Positions 9,547-19,203 are shown, numbered from the stretch's first letter. The stretch: 64,000 bases of DNA from Cryobacterium breve (GCF_027594785.1 NZ_CP075584.1:2418001-2482000), one strand, 5' to 3'. Program-made: numbers and translations. The notes: generated by a model not told the origin, from the letters alone.

Positions 9547-10314
9547 ATGTTCTTCATGACCTCCATCGCCCCCGCCAGAATCGCCCCCGTCGTCCCAGCG
9601 GTCGAGGCAGCAGCCGACGACCAGAAGCGCAGCGAGAGCCACGCCGGCCGCCTGAACTGGCTCCGCGCCGGGGTGCTCGGCGCCAACGACGGCATCGTCT
9701 CCGTCGCTGCCCTCGTCGTCGGCGTCGCCGGCGCGAGCGGCTCGACAGCAGTCATCGCCGCAGCGGGCACCGCCGGCCTCGTCGGCGGCGCGATCTCGAT
9801 GGCCCTCGGCGAATACGTCTCCGTCAGCAGCCAGAGCGACAGCCAGCGCACCCTGATCGCGCGCGAGAAGCGCGAACTGAGCGTCGACCCGGAGGGCGAA
9901 CTCGAGGAACTCGCGCAACTCTACGAAAAGCAGGGCCTCGCGCCCGCGACGGCCCGGCAGGTCGCCGTGGAGTTCACGGCGATCGACCCGGTGCGCGCCC
10001 ACCTGCTCGCCGAGCACAGCATCACCGAGGACGATGTCGTAAGCGCCTGGCACGCCGCCTGGGTCTCGGCCGCGGCGTTCACGCTCGGGGCCCTGCTCCC
10101 GTTCCTGGCCATCCTGCTCCTGCCCGCCAGCGTCCGCATCCCGATCACCTTCGGCGCGGTGCTCGTCGCCCTGGCCGCGCTCGGCGCGACCGGCGCCCAC
10201 CTCGGCGGCAGCCCCAAGCTCCGCGCCATCATCCGCGTCGTGCTCGGCGGCGCCGCAGCACTCGTCGTGACCTTCCTGATCGGGTCGCTCCTCGGTACCT
10301 CCGGCATCGTCTAG
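9547..10314 (+). CDS. VIT1/CCC1-family iron or manganese transporter
   Basis: A 255-residue membrane protein with the family hallmarks: GVLGANDGIVSVAALVVGVAGA in the first helix, GGAISMALGEYVSVSSQSD in the second, a charged cytoplasmic metal-binding stretch rich in Glu (about residues 95-150), and three C-terminal helices. Family members move Fe(II) or Mn(II) out of the cytosol. ATG at 9547 or 9556 may be used. It stands alone between two large hairpins, close to the zinc block. Confidence 0.88.
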   Translation: MFFMTSIAPARIAPVVPAVEAAADDQKRSESHAGRLNWLRAGVLGANDGIVSVAALVVGVAGASGSTAVIAAAGTAGLVGGAISMALGEYVSVSSQSDSQRTLIAREKRELSVDPEGELEELAQLYEKQGLAPATARQVAVEFTAIDPVRAHLLAEHSITEDDVVSAWHAAWVSAAAFTLGALLPFLAILLLPASVRIPITFGAVLVALAALGATGAHLGGSPKLRAIIRVVLGGAAALVVTFLIGSLLGTSGIV

Positions 10315-10339
10315 CCGCCGCACCGCGGAACAACTGTTG

Positions 10340-10389
10340 CCGGTGCGGACAACTGTGGCTCGTACGCGGGCAACAGTTGTCCGCACCGG
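10340..10389. terminator. 17-bp-arm hairpin upstream of znuA
   Basis: CCGGTGCGGACAACTGT (10340-10356) is inverted perfectly at 10373-10389. A partial third copy of the arm word lies just upstream (10331-10346). It separates the VIT gene from the zinc operon promoter. Confidence 0.6.
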
Positions 10390-10431
10390 AAACTGGCGGC
10401 CGCAGTCAGCGCCGCTGCGACCTAATGGTTT

Positions 10432-10446
10432 TGACAATCATTATCA
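10432..10446. promoter_or_regulatory. Zur/Fur-type box before znuA
   Basis: TGACAATCATTATCA is a 7-1-7 near-palindrome of the TGAnAATnATTnTCA type recognised by Fur-family repressors. It lies about 20 bases before the znuA GTG, in an AT-rich patch in otherwise GC-rich sequence, and is the expected place for Zur to silence the zinc importer when zinc is plentiful. Assignment to Zur rather than Fur rests on the downstream genes. Confidence 0.72.
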
Positions 10447-10465
10447 ATAGGGATACCGTCACTGT

Positions 10466-11500
10466 GTGACCGCTTCCCGATTCGTCCTCCCCGCGCTCCT
10501 GGCCGCGGCCGCGCTCGCCCTCAGCGGATGCTCGGCCTCGAATGCCGGGTCAGCGGGCGGTTTCGGGGGCTCCGCGGGCGATCTCAAGGTCGTCGCGACG
10601 ACGACCCAGGTCGCCGACCTCACCCGGAACATCATCGGCGACACCCCTGGTGTCACGATCACCCAGCTGATCCAGCCGAACCAGAGTGCACACAGCTACG
10701 ACCCTTCCGCGGCCGACCTGACGGCCCTCGGCCGTGCCGATGTGCTCGTGATCAACGGCGTCGGCCTCGAGGAATGGCTCACCGACGCGATCGACGCTTC
10801 GGGCTTCCACGGAGTGACGATCGACTCCGACGCCGGAATCACGATCGCAGCGGATGCGGCGGGCAACGATTCAGCGGCCGGCGACGCATCCACGGATGCC
10901 GCACACGACCACGCTGGCGGCAACCCGCATATCTGGACCGACGTCGCCAACGCGGAGGCCATGATCCGGACCATCGCCGCAGGCCTCGCGACCGCGAGCA
11001 CAGCAGACACCGGACGCGCCGCCGCTCTCGCGGCCAACGCCGCGGCGTACGACACCCGGCTCACCGCACTCGACAGCTGGATCCGCGCGAACATCGACCC
11101 CGTCCCCGTCGCGGAACGGCTCCTCGTCAGCAACCACGATGCCTTCGGCTATTTCACGACCGCGTACGGAATCACCTACGTCGGCAGCGTGATCCCCAGC
11201 TTCGACGACAACGCCGAACCGAGCGCGAGCGACATCGACCAGCTCGTCACGAAGATCAGGGCCACCGGCGTCAAGGCCGTCTTCTCCGAGGCGTCGATCA
11301 GCCCCAAGGCCGCGGACACGATCGCCCGGCAGGCCGGGGTGACCGTCTACTCCGGCGAGAACGCCCTCTACGGCGACTCCCTCGGCCCGGCGGGCAGCGA
11401 CGGCGCCACCTACATCGCCTCCCAGGTCCACAATGTGCGCCTGATCCTCGAGTCCTGGGGTGTCACCCCCACCGCCGTCCCGGCAGACCTGCGAGAGTGA
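10466..11500 (+). CDS. znuA: zinc ABC transporter substrate-binding lipoprotein
   Basis: A cluster A-I (ZnuA/TroA) metal-binding protein of 344 residues. The signal peptide ends in the lipobox ALSGC (Cys22), so it is anchored to the outer face of the membrane. Metal-ligand candidates appear in order as NQSAHSYDPS, GNPHIWTD and VSNHDAFGY, with a short His/Asp-containing loop (DAAHDHAGG) between. Its partners follow directly: znuC four bases later and two permeases. Confidence 0.9.
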   Translation: MTASRFVLPALLAAAALALSGCSASNAGSAGGFGGSAGDLKVVATTTQVADLTRNIIGDTPGVTITQLIQPNQSAHSYDPSAADLTALGRADVLVINGVGLEEWLTDAIDASGFHGVTIDSDAGITIAADAAGNDSAAGDASTDAAHDHAGGNPHIWTDVANAEAMIRTIAAGLATASTADTGRAAALAANAAAYDTRLTALDSWIRANIDPVPVAERLLVSNHDAFGYFTTAYGITYVGSVIPSFDDNAEPSASDIDQLVTKIRATGVKAVFSEASISPKAADTIARQAGVTVYSGENALYGDSLGPAGSDGATYIASQVHNVRLILESWGVTPTAVPADLRE

Positions 11501-11504
11501 AGAC

Positions 11505-12296
11505 GTGAACGAGAACGATTCTCAACCGAGGAGCACCGCGCCGCTCGCCCTCCACGTGGCCGGGGCATCCTTCGCATACGCCCAGACGCCCGCGCTCGAA
11601 GACGTCACCTTCGACCTGCGCGCGGGCGAGGCCGTCGCCCTGATCGGGCCGAACGGCTCGGGAAAGTCGACCCTGCTCAAGGGTGTGCTCGGCCTGATCC
11701 ATCGAACGAAAGGCACCGTCGAGGTGCTCGGTGAATCCCCGGCCCCCGCAGGCGCGGTCGGGTACGTGCCCCAGGCCGACGAGCTCGACCCGGAATTCCC
11801 GGTCACCCTCGAGCAGGTGGTGATGATGGGACGGTACCGTTCCCTCGGCTGGCTGCGCCTGCCCGGCAAACGCGACCGCGCGCACGTCGCCGCGGCCCTC
11901 GAGGCCGTCGGACTCGCCGAACGCGCCAGGACCCGGTTCGGCGAACTCTCCGGGGGTCAGCAGCAGCGCGGACTTCTCGCCCGCGCCCTCGCATCCGGGC
12001 CCCGCCTGCTCCTGCTCGACGAACCGTTCAACGGCCTCGACCAGGAGAACCGCAACGCGCTCGTCGACACCGTGAAGCGGCTCAAGGCCGACGGCGTTGC
12101 CGTGCTCGTCTCGACGCACGACCTCGAACTCGCCCGCGACGTCTGCGAATCGGTCCTCCTCCTCAACGGCGGACAGGTCGCGTTCGGCCCCCTCGACGAG
12201 GTGCTCAGCCTTGAGAACGTCCAGCGCACCTTCCGCTCCGTCGGGGTCGAACTCGACGAGCACACGGTCGTCGTGCCCGGCCACACGGGGCACTGA
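11505..12296 (+). CDS. znuC: zinc ABC transporter ATP-binding protein
   Basis: ATPase of the importer. Walker A GPNGSGKST, signature LSGGQQQRGLLARAL and Walker B LLLLDEPFNGLD are all present. I chose GTG at 11505, four bases after the znuA stop. The first codons also contain GAGAACGATTCTC (11511-11523), a palindrome that could act as a second Fur-family site, though with weaker support. The stop abuts the first permease GTG. Confidence 0.92.
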   Translation: MNENDSQPRSTAPLALHVAGASFAYAQTPALEDVTFDLRAGEAVALIGPNGSGKSTLLKGVLGLIHRTKGTVEVLGESPAPAGAVGYVPQADELDPEFPVTLEQVVMMGRYRSLGWLRLPGKRDRAHVAAALEAVGLAERARTRFGELSGGQQQRGLLARALASGPRLLLLDEPFNGLDQENRNALVDTVKRLKADGVAVLVSTHDLELARDVCESVLLLNGGQVAFGPLDEVLSLENVQRTFRSVGVELDEHTVVVPGHTGH

Positions 12297-13178
12297 GTGG
12301 ATGCCTGGGGCGCGCTCCTCGACGCATACTCCCTGCCGTTCATGGCCCGCGCCCTCATGGTGCTGCTCGTGCTCAGCCTGGTCGCGGGCATCGTCGGCGT
12401 GCTCGTCAACCTGCGCGGGCTCGAATTCATCAGCGACGGACTCACCCACGCGGTGTTCCCGGGCATCGCGATCGGCTTCGTCTGGGGCGGCCGCGAGGGC
12501 CTCTTCGCGGGGGCCATCGTCGCGGCCGTGCTCACCGCCGTGGTGCTCGCCGTGCTGATGCGCCGCGCGGTTCCGGTCGACGCCGCGATCGCGATCGTGT
12601 TCACGGCCATGTTCAGCATCGGCGTGATCGTCGTCTCCCGGGAGACCAACTACGTCGGCCAGCTCGAACAACTCCTGTTCGGGCGGCTGCTCACGATCAG
12701 CGTGGTCGAGGTCGTCCAGACGGTCGTGATCTGCGCGATCGCCCTCCTCCTCGTGGCCGTCACGCTCAAGGAGCAACTCTTCCGCGCCTTCGACCGCACC
12801 GGGTCCTCCGCCGTCGGCTACCGGCCCTTCGTGCTCGACCTCGTGCTCAACGTGGCGATCGCCCTCGTCGTCGTCGCCGCGTCGAGCGCCGTCGGAACCC
12901 TGCTCGTGCTCGCGGTGCTGATCGTTCCCGGCGCGGTCGCACGGCTCGTGACCGTGCGCCTCTGGCTGTTGTTCCCGGTCGCGGCGGTGTTCGCCGCCGT
13001 CGCGGCGTGGCTCGGACTTTCCCTCGGCTATCTGGCCTCCGTGGGGGCCGGCGTCAACCTGCCGAGCGGCGCGACCGTTGTGCTCGTGCTCGTCTCCGGT
13101 TATGCGCTCGCGCTCGTCGGCCGGCTCCTGCTCGACCGGGTGCGCGCGCTGCGGCCCCTTCCCGCGGCGGTGCGCTGA
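12297..13178 (+). CDS. znuB: zinc ABC transporter permease (first)
   Basis: A 293-residue ABC-3 family permease with about eight hydrophobic segments. The motif [23 protein letters not shown] is the family signature. It starts at GTG right after the znuC stop and ends TGATG with the second permease, so both are coupled. Two different permeases suggest a heterodimeric channel. Confidence 0.9.
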   Translation: MDAWGALLDAYSLPFMARALMVLLVLSLVAGIVGVLVNLRGLEFISDGLTHAVFPGIAIGFVWGGREGLFAGAIVAAVLTAVVLAVLMRRAVPVDAAIAIVFTAMFSIGVIVVSRETNYVGQLEQLLFGRLLTISVVEVVQTVVICAIALLLVAVTLKEQLFRAFDRTGSSAVGYRPFVLDLVLNVAIALVVVAASSAVGTLLVLAVLIVPGAVARLVTVRLWLLFPVAAVFAAVAAWLGLSLGYLASVGAGVNLPSGATVVLVLVSGYALALVGRLLLDRVRALRPLPAAVR

Positions 13179-14062
13179 TGGACTACTTCAGCACCGCGCT
13201 CCTCGCCGCCGCCGTGATCGGCGCGCTCTGCGGCCTCGTCGGCTCCCTCGTGGTGCTCCGCAGGCGCACCTTCTTCGCCCAGGCGCTCACCCACGCGACC
13301 TTCCCCGGAGCGGTCGGCGCCGCGATGCTCGGGCTGAGCATCCCGCTCGGGGCCTTCGTCGCAAGCATCGCCATCGTCGGCATCATGACCCTGATCGGCC
13401 GGGTGCGCCGCCAGGGCAGCCAGGTGGCCTCGGGCATCGTCCTCACGGCGGGCTTCGCGCTCGGGGTGCTCCTGCAGGCGCTCAACCCGTCCCTGCCCGT
13501 GCACGTCGATTCGTTCCTCGTCGGATCCATCCTGACCACGACCGGCTCCGACATCGGGCTCGCCGCCGGCGTGCTCGGGCTCGCCGTGCTGGCCGTCGTC
13601 TTCTTCGGCAAGGAACTCCTGCTCTCCACCTTCGACCCGAACGGCTACCGCGCGGCCGGCTACCGGGAATGGCCCGTGGAACTGCTCACCCTGGGCCTCA
13701 TCACCGCGACCGTCGTCACGGCGATGCCCGCCGTCGGCGCGATCCTCGCGATCGCCCTGATCGCCGCTCCCGCGGCCGCCGCGCGCCTGCTCGCCCGCAC
13801 CGTCGGCCAGATCCTCATCGCGGCACCCGTCCTCGGGGCGACCGCCGGGATCAGCGGGGTACTGCTCTCCCGCGCCCTCGACGTCGCCGCCGGGCCGGCG
13901 ATCGCGCTCACCGCGGCAGCCTTCTTCCTGCTGGCACTCGCGGTGCGTCAGGCTCCGCTCCCGGGCCGGCAGCCCCCGGACCAGTGGTTTCCTGACCCGC
14001 GCCCAGACCGCCCGGCCGGCCACCGGTCGTGCCGGAACCCGGGCCAGCCTAGGGTGGAAGTC
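13178..14062 (+). CDS. zinc ABC transporter permease (second), reads into zur
   Basis: An ABC-3 permease with the signature LRRRTFFAQALTHATFPGAVGAA and about eight hydrophobic segments ending near residue 255. There is no stop: the frame runs on through a Pro/Arg-rich linker straight into the zur frame, giving a 431-residue permease-repressor ORF ending at 14473. If one C of CAGCCTAGG (14045-14053) is an insertion, the permease would instead end LGWKS with a TGA at 14064-14066 overlapping the zur ATG. The second reading looks more natural, but this site does not match the motif seen at the other frame errors. Confidence 0.82.
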
Positions 14063-14473
14063 ATGAAGCGCAACACCTGGCAGCGCGAGGCCGTGCGCAC
14101 GGCCCTCAGCGACACGGTCGGATTCGTCAGCGTGCAGGGCCTGCACAGCCGCCTGCACGCCACCGGCTCCCCGATCGGACTCGCGACGGTCTACCGCGCC
14201 CTCGCCGACCTTGCCGGGGAAGGCGAGGCAGACTGCCTGCAGTCGCCCGACGGCGAAAGCCTCTACCGGGCCTGCAGCACGACCGACCACCACCATCACC
14301 TGATCTGCCGGCACTGCGGACTCACCGTCGAAATCGAAGCGGATGCCGTCGAAACCTGGGCGAAGAACGTCGCCGCCGAGCACGGCTTCACCCAGGCCGC
14401 CCACGTCGTCGACGTATTCGGCCTCTGCGCGGCGTGCACCGCGGCATCCGCCGCCACCACCGCCATCGCCTGA
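14063..14473 (+). CDS. zur: Fur-family zinc uptake repressor
   Basis: A 136-residue Fur-family regulator. N-terminal winged helix (TWQREAVRTAL ... SPIGLATVYRALADLA), then the sensory region TTDHHHHLICRHCGL with CxxC, and a C-terminal LCAACT giving the second CxxC of the structural zinc site. Location behind the zinc importer argues for Zur. ATG at 14063 follows AGGGTGGAAG. The gene is in frame with the preceding permease with no stop between them. Confidence 0.85.
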   Translation: MKRNTWQREAVRTALSDTVGFVSVQGLHSRLHATGSPIGLATVYRALADLAGEGEADCLQSPDGESLYRACSTTDHHHHLICRHCGLTVEIEADAVETWAKNVAAEHGFTQAAHVVDVFGLCAACTAASAATTAIA

Positions 14474-14648
14474 GCCGAGTTGCGCGGACACCCGCCGACC
14501 CGTAGAGTTGGCGGTTGCTGCGCATATCTTTGCGTGCACTGCCGGAATACATCGGCTTCGCTTCCTGAACCAGTGAAGTGGAACTGCTGTGCCCGGCCGA
14601 CAAGAGATCTTGGGAAGGGCATTCGCCCTTCGGTATTGGAGGAGAACC

Positions 14649-14885
14649 ATGGCAGCAACCTGCCAGGTGACCGGAGCCGTTCCCGGCTTTGGACACAACG
14701 TTTCGCACTCGCACCGACGCACCAAGCGTCGTTTCGACCCGAACGTACAGACCAAAAAGTACTACGTGCCTTCGTTGCGCCGTAACGTCACCCTGACCCT
14801 CTCGGTCAAGGGAATCAAGGTTATCGATGCTCGTGGCATTGAGTCGGTCGTCAAGGACCTGCTCGCCCGTGGGGAGAAAATCTAA
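14649..14885 (+). CDS. rpmB: 50S ribosomal protein L28, zinc-independent form
   Basis: L28, 78 residues, with [20 protein letters not shown] and RRFDPNVQ. It has a single Cys and lacks the paired CxxC motifs of the zinc-binding form. GGAGGAG precedes the ATG. The stop and the rpmG start overlap (TAATG). No Zur-type box is visible in the 175 bases upstream. Confidence 0.95.
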   Translation: MAATCQVTGAVPGFGHNVSHSHRRTKRRFDPNVQTKKYYVPSLRRNVTLTLSVKGIKVIDARGIESVVKDLLARGEKI

Positions 14886-15052
14886 TGGCCAAGCAGCATG
14901 ACGTCCGCCCGATCATCAAGCTCCGTTCGACGGCTGGCACCGGTTACACGTATGTGACCCGCAAGAACCGTCGTAACGACCCCGACCGTCTCGTACTCAA
15001 GAAGTACGACCCCGTAGTGCGCAAGCACGTTGACTTCCGAGAGGAGCGCTAA
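14885..15052 (+). CDS. rpmG: 50S ribosomal protein L33, zinc-independent form
   Basis: L33 of 55 residues ([22 protein letters not shown]). The four Cys of the zinc-ribbon form are absent. It overlaps rpmB by one base and is followed by rpsN three bases after its stop. Confidence 0.95.
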   Translation: MAKQHDVRPIIKLRSTAGTGYTYVTRKNRRNDPDRLVLKKYDPVVRKHVDFREER

Positions 15053-15055
15053 CAC

Positions 15056-15362
15056 ATGGCCAAGAAGAGCAAGATCGCCCGTAACGAACAGCGCAAGATC
15101 GTTGTTGCCCGTTACGCCGTCAAGCGCCTGGAGCCTGAAGAAGGCCCTCGTCGACGAGTCCGGTACGGACGAGTCGCGCGAGGCAGCCCGCCTCGGCCTC
15201 CAGAAGCTTCCCCGCAACGCTTCGCCGGTGCGCGTGCGCAACCGCGACGCCGTCGACGGTCGCCCCCGTGGCCACCTCTCCAAGTTCGGCATCTCGCGCG
15301 TGCGTTTCCGCGACATGGCGCACCGCGGCGAGCTGCCCGGCATCACCAAGTCCAGCTGGTAA
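15056..15362 (+). CDS. rpsN: 30S ribosomal protein S14, zinc-independent form (one apparent frame error)
   Basis: The long, Cys-free S14: [24 protein letters not shown] at the start and the conserved end [14 protein letters not shown] ... [21 protein letters not shown]. The two halves are in different frames because GAGCCTGAAG occurs at 15131-15140 where GAGCTGAAG (ELKKAL) is expected. Dropping one C at 15134-15135 gives a perfect 101-residue S14. Actinobacteria often also carry a short zinc-binding S14, so a real loss would not be instantly lethal, but the shared motif with other broken genes points to a sequence artefact. Confidence 0.92.
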
Positions 15363-15404
15363 CACCCGCTGAATCGCTCCGCTGAACTCCGGTTCCGCGA
15401 ATGA

Positions 15405-15436
15405 GGGGATGTCGACTCCGGTCGACATCCCCTTTT
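15405..15436 (+). terminator. intrinsic terminator after rpsN
   Basis: GGGGATGTCGAC (15405-15416), loop TCCG, perfect inverse arm GTCGACATCCCC, then TTTT. A textbook rho-independent terminator. Confidence 0.85.
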
Positions 15437-15694
15437 GCGTACCCGGGCGGATGCGCCGGCGAGGCATCCCGGATTCCGTTCCGACTCCGCCCGGATTCCG
15501 CGCACAGCGGAAATGGGCATCCAGGAGGGGCAAAAAGCACCCCAAGATGCCGAAAAAGCCGGAAATACGCGGAAGTTCCCGGAACTCTGTTAGATTCAAC
15601 GCGGTCCAACCGACCAACGGAGGCGTCTTCTGGCGTCGCCCGCATCACCCGCATACCTGTTTTTTTACAGATGAAGGTCCGAGGAGGACACTCA

Positions 15695-15982
15695 ATGGCT
15701 GACAAGTCGCTGAACAAGACCGAGCTCGTTGCCAAGGTTGCCGCAGACTCTGGCCAGAGCCAGGTCGCCGTCGACAGCGTGCTCAACGCATTCTTTGCCG
15801 CGCTCGCCGAAACCGTCGCCAACGACGGCAAGGTCACCATCCCGGGCTGGCTCGGCGTCGAGCGCACCGCCACCGCGGCGCGCACCGGCCGCAACCCGCA
15901 GACGGGCGAGGAAATCGCCATCGCCGCCGGTCACCGCGTCAAGCTGACCGCCGGCAGCAAGCTGAAGGCCGCCGCCAAGTAG
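15695..15982 (+). CDS. hup: HU-family DNA-binding protein
   Basis: A 95-residue HU protein: LNKTELVAKVAADSGQSQ helical dimerisation region, then GKVTIPGWLGVERTATAARTGRNPQTGEEI, the DNA-binding arm with the conserved GRNPxTGE. Start ATG follows GAGGAGG at 15681-15687. There is no Lys/Ala-rich tail of the kind seen in mycobacterial HupB. The nucleoid role is to bend and compact DNA. Confidence 0.94.
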   Translation: MADKSLNKTELVAKVAADSGQSQVAVDSVLNAFFAALAETVANDGKVTIPGWLGVERTATAARTGRNPQTGEEIAIAAGHRVKLTAGSKLKAAAK

Positions 15983-16012
15983 CATTCGCACCAGATTCAC
16001 CAGATTCACCCC

Positions 16013-16046
16013 GAGGAGGGCGTCGGCTTCGGCCGGCGCCCTCCTC
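16013..16046. terminator. hairpin after hup
   Basis: GAGGAGGGCG (16013-16022) pairs with CGCCCTCCTC (16037-16046) around a GGC-TTCG-GCC apex. Stable GC-rich hairpin in the right place to end the hup transcript. Confidence 0.7.
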
Positions 16047-16109
16047 TGTGTGTCGGCCGGCGGCATCGGCTCGCGGGCTGCCCACCGGCGGGCCGGTTAA
16101 GCTGGAGCG

Positions 16110-18122
16110 GTGCCTCGTTTCGTGCGGATTTCCGGTCCTGCAGCCCTCCTCCTGGTGGCCGTGCTCTCGACCCTGCTCGCCCTCGCCTACGGCGGCGGCG
16201 CTGCCGCGCAACTGCTCGCCGACCCGGGGCCGCTCGTGCGCTGGGGACTCCCGGTCGCCAAGCTCCTGGTCAACCTCGGTGCGGCAGGGACGATCGGCGC
16301 CCTCGTGCTCGCCTGCTTCGCGCTCAGCCCCCGCGAGAGCGCATACGGCACCTCGCTCGACTTCGCGGCCGGGGCCGCAGCCCTCTTCACCGCCGCATCG
16401 GCGCTCACCGGGTTCCTGACCTTCCTGCAGGTGACGGATGTCCCGCTCGCCTTCGACGACCGCTTCAGTGCGACGGCCGGCCAGTTCTTCAGCGACATCG
16501 AACTCGGCCAGGCCTGGCTCGCGACCACACTCATCGCCGCGGGTGTCACGGTGCTGTGCTTCGCCGTGCGCAGCCAGACCGGGCTCGTCTTCGTCACGGC
16601 GCTCGCGGTCGGCGCCCTGGTTCCGATGGCGCTCCAGGGCCACGCGGCGGGCAGCGCGGGCCACGACGTCGCGATCACCGCACTCGGGCTGCACCTCGTG
16701 TTCGCGGCGATCTGGCTCGGTGGGCTCCTGACGATCATCGTGCTCCACCGGCAGGCTCGACGGCACCCGCATCAACGCCGTCATCGGTCGGTATTCAACG
16801 CTCGCCCTGGTGAGTTTCATCGTCGTCGCGGCCTCCGGCTACGTCAGCGCCGAGCCTGCGCATCGGCAGCATCGACCGGCTCCTGACCCCGTACGGCATC
16901 CTCGTGCTCGTGAAGGTCGTGGCCCTCATCACGCTCGGCGGCTTCGGCGTGCTGCAGCGCAGGTTCCTCGTCGAGCGGATGCACCGGGCCACGCTCGCGG
17001 GACCGGGCGCCGCCGGTCGCAGCGCGGGCACCTGGTTCTGGTGGCTCGTGGTCGCCGAGCTCGCGTTCATGGGACTCGCCTCTGGCGTCGCGGCGGCACT
17101 CGCCCGCACCGCGACCCCGGTCGCCCAGGTCGTCGCGACCCAGGTCGCCACCTCGACCCCCGCGCAGATCCTCACCGGCGAGCTCCTGCCGCCCGAGCTG
17201 ACCTTCGCCCGCTACTTCACCGAATGGGACTTCGACCTGGCCTGGGTGCTGTTCTGCGCGTTCGGGATCTTCTTCTACCTGGCCGGGGTGTACCGGCTGC
17301 ACAAGCGCGGCGACGCCTGGCCGCTCTACCGGACCGTGTCCTGGGTCGTCGGGATGCTCATCCTCTTCTACATCACCAACGGCGGCGCCAACCTGTACGC
17401 GAAGTACCTGTTCTCCTCGCACATGCTGATGCACATGGCGCTGACCATGCTCGTGCCGGTGTTCCTCGTGCCCGGGGCCCCGATCACCCTCGCCGCCCGG
17501 GCCATCCACAAGCGCACCGACGAGAGCCGCGGAGCCCGCGAATGGATCCTCCTCGCGGTGCACTCCCGCTACGCCGGCGTCCTGACCAACCCGATCGTCG
17601 CCGCCGTGCTGTGGGCCGGGTCGCTCTGGGTGTTCTACTACTCGAACCTGTTCAGCTGGGCGACGACCGACCACATCGGGCACGAGTGGATGGTCGTGCA
17701 CTTCCTGATCACCGGGTACCTGTTCGTGCAGTCCCTGATCGGCATCGACCCGGTGCCGTACCGGCTGCCGTACGCCTTCCGGCTGCTGCTCCTCCTCGGA
17801 ACGATGGCGTTCCACGCCTTCTTCGGGGTCGCCCTGATGACCGGGACGGGCCTCCTCCTCGCCGACTGGTACGGCGCGATGGGCCGCACCTGGGGGGTCA
17901 GCGCGATCGCCGACCAGCAGCTGGGCGGCGGTATCGCCTGGAGCGTCGGCGAGATCCCGACGATCGCGCTCGCGATCGCCGTTGCGATCCAGTGGTCCCG
18001 CAGCGACGAGAAGGAAACCCGGCGCAAGGACCGCAACGCAGACCGGACCGGCGAGGCCGAGCTCATCCGCTACAACGCCCAGCTCGAGGCGGCTCGCCTC
18101 GCGCGACACCCGGCAGCCCTAG
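16110..18122 (+). CDS. ctaG: CopD-CtaG fusion: copper resistance domain plus cytochrome oxidase assembly factor (three apparent frame errors)
   Basis: The N-terminal third is a CopD-like membrane domain (QGHAAGSAGHD, GLHLVFAAIWLGGLL), the rest a CtaG/caa3 assembly domain (HMLMHMALTMLVPVFLVPGAPI, HEWMVVHFLITGYLF). Together they handle copper for terminal oxidase assembly. The frame breaks at 16754-16755 (HRQ-LDGTR expected), 16855-16856 (SAE-LRIGS expected) and, less securely, 18091-18092 (LEA-LASRD expected). Removing one base at each gives one 669-residue protein that ends at TAG 18120-18122, only 16 bases before the convergent neighbour. Without the third repair the frame would run about 480 bases over that neighbour. 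Confidence 0.83.
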
Positions 18123-18138
18123 TCCCGGGCGGAACGGG

Positions 18139-19203
18139 TCAGCGGAGCTGGATCGCGAGCGACCCGTCTGCCCCCACGACGACCTGGATCGCGACCGCGA
18201 ACGGCACGTCCTCGTCCCGGGTGCTGAGGTCCCCGTCGAAGAGCGACTGCACGGCCACCTTGATGTGCGCCCGCCCGGCCGTCGACGGCATGTCGAAGGC
18301 AGTGTCCCCGGCGGCGAGCGTCACGGCGGGGTATTCGGCGATCGACCAGGTCGGCACCGACTTGACCCGGTCGTTGATTTCGATCCCGAACGGGCAGTCA
18401 GAGGGCTGCAACACCTTCTGCGTCGCGCAGGTGTCGAGGAAGCTGTTGAGCTCGGACTGGACCTGGCCGACGAAGGAGGCGTTCGGTTCGGCGTCGACCG
18501 AGACATCCGTCGCCCCGGACTGCGTCACGGGAACCGACTGCGGCGCCGCGCTCAGCAGGGCTGACTCGTGCGCGATCGTGTACCGGGCCGGGGCGAAGGC
18601 GAGGTAGGCGGCCTGGTTCGAGAAGGTCACAGGGGCGTCGGGGGCAGCGTGCGCGCGGGTGTCGAGGGTGAGGCCGTTGACCGAGAAGCTCGCCTCGTGC
18701 AGCACCGTGACCCCGAGCACCGCGAGCGGGCTGGTGTCGAAGCGCCAGGAGTCGAAGACGGCCGCGTACGTGCCGGCCCTCGCCACCCGGAATTCCATCG
18801 TCGCCGGCGCGCCGTCGAGGTCGAAGGCGTAGACGACGGTGTGCACCTCGGCGGCGCCGGTGCCCGCGGAACCCGGTGTCGCGGTGTCGCTCACGAGGCT
18901 GATCGCGGTGATCGAACTGAGCACGGATGCCCGCAGCAGGGTGTCGGGAAGATCCGTCGGCAGGCCTGCCGCCGTCTGCTCTGCCGCGGTCGGGGTCACC
19001 CCCGGCAGGCTCAGCGCGCTCGCGGTGTCGTGCCTGGCCAGAGCGTCGAGGTACTGGCGCACGAAACCGCCCGCGCTGTAGACCTCGCGGTTGAGCGAAC
19101 CGATCGCCGCGAACAGCGCAGCGACGAGGAGGACGGCAACCACGACGACGGTGACGAGGGTTCGACCCCGTTCGCGCAGGGCCGTGCGGTCGCGGTTGCT
19201 CAC
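18139..19203 (-). CDS. membrane-anchored exported protein of unknown function
   Basis: A 354-residue protein with one N-terminal transmembrane helix (TLVTVVVVAVLLVAALFAAIGSLN) after a short Arg-rich cytoplasmic tail, and a large extracytoplasmic part rich in Ala, Thr and Asp with two Cys (about 285 and 295) that could form a disulfide. Repeated beta-like segments suggest an exported sensor or carrier. I do not recognise a family. GTG at 19203 is my choice; GTG at 19209 is equally possible. Confidence 0.7.
   Translation of the reverse strand: MSNRDRTALRERGRTLVTVVVVAVLLVAALFAAIGSLNREVYSAGGFVRQYLDALARHDTASALSLPGVTPTAAEQTAAGLPTDLPDTLLRASVLSSITAISLVSDTATPGSAGTGAAEVHTVVYAFDLDGAPATMEFRVARAGTYAAVFDSWRFDTSPLAVLGVTVLHEASFSVNGLTLDTRAHAAPDAPVTFSNQAAYLAFAPARYTIAHESALLSAAPQSVPVTQSGATDVSVDAEPNASFVGQVQSELNSFLDTCATQKVLQPSDCPFGIEINDRVKSVPTWSIAEYPAVTLAAGDTAFDMPSTAGRAHIKVAVQSLFDGDLSTRDEDVPFAVAIQVVVGADGSLAIQLR

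Noticed and set aside
14475..14648. Zur box upstream of rpmB
   Set aside because: No TGAnAATnATTnTCA-like palindrome is visible in this stretch.
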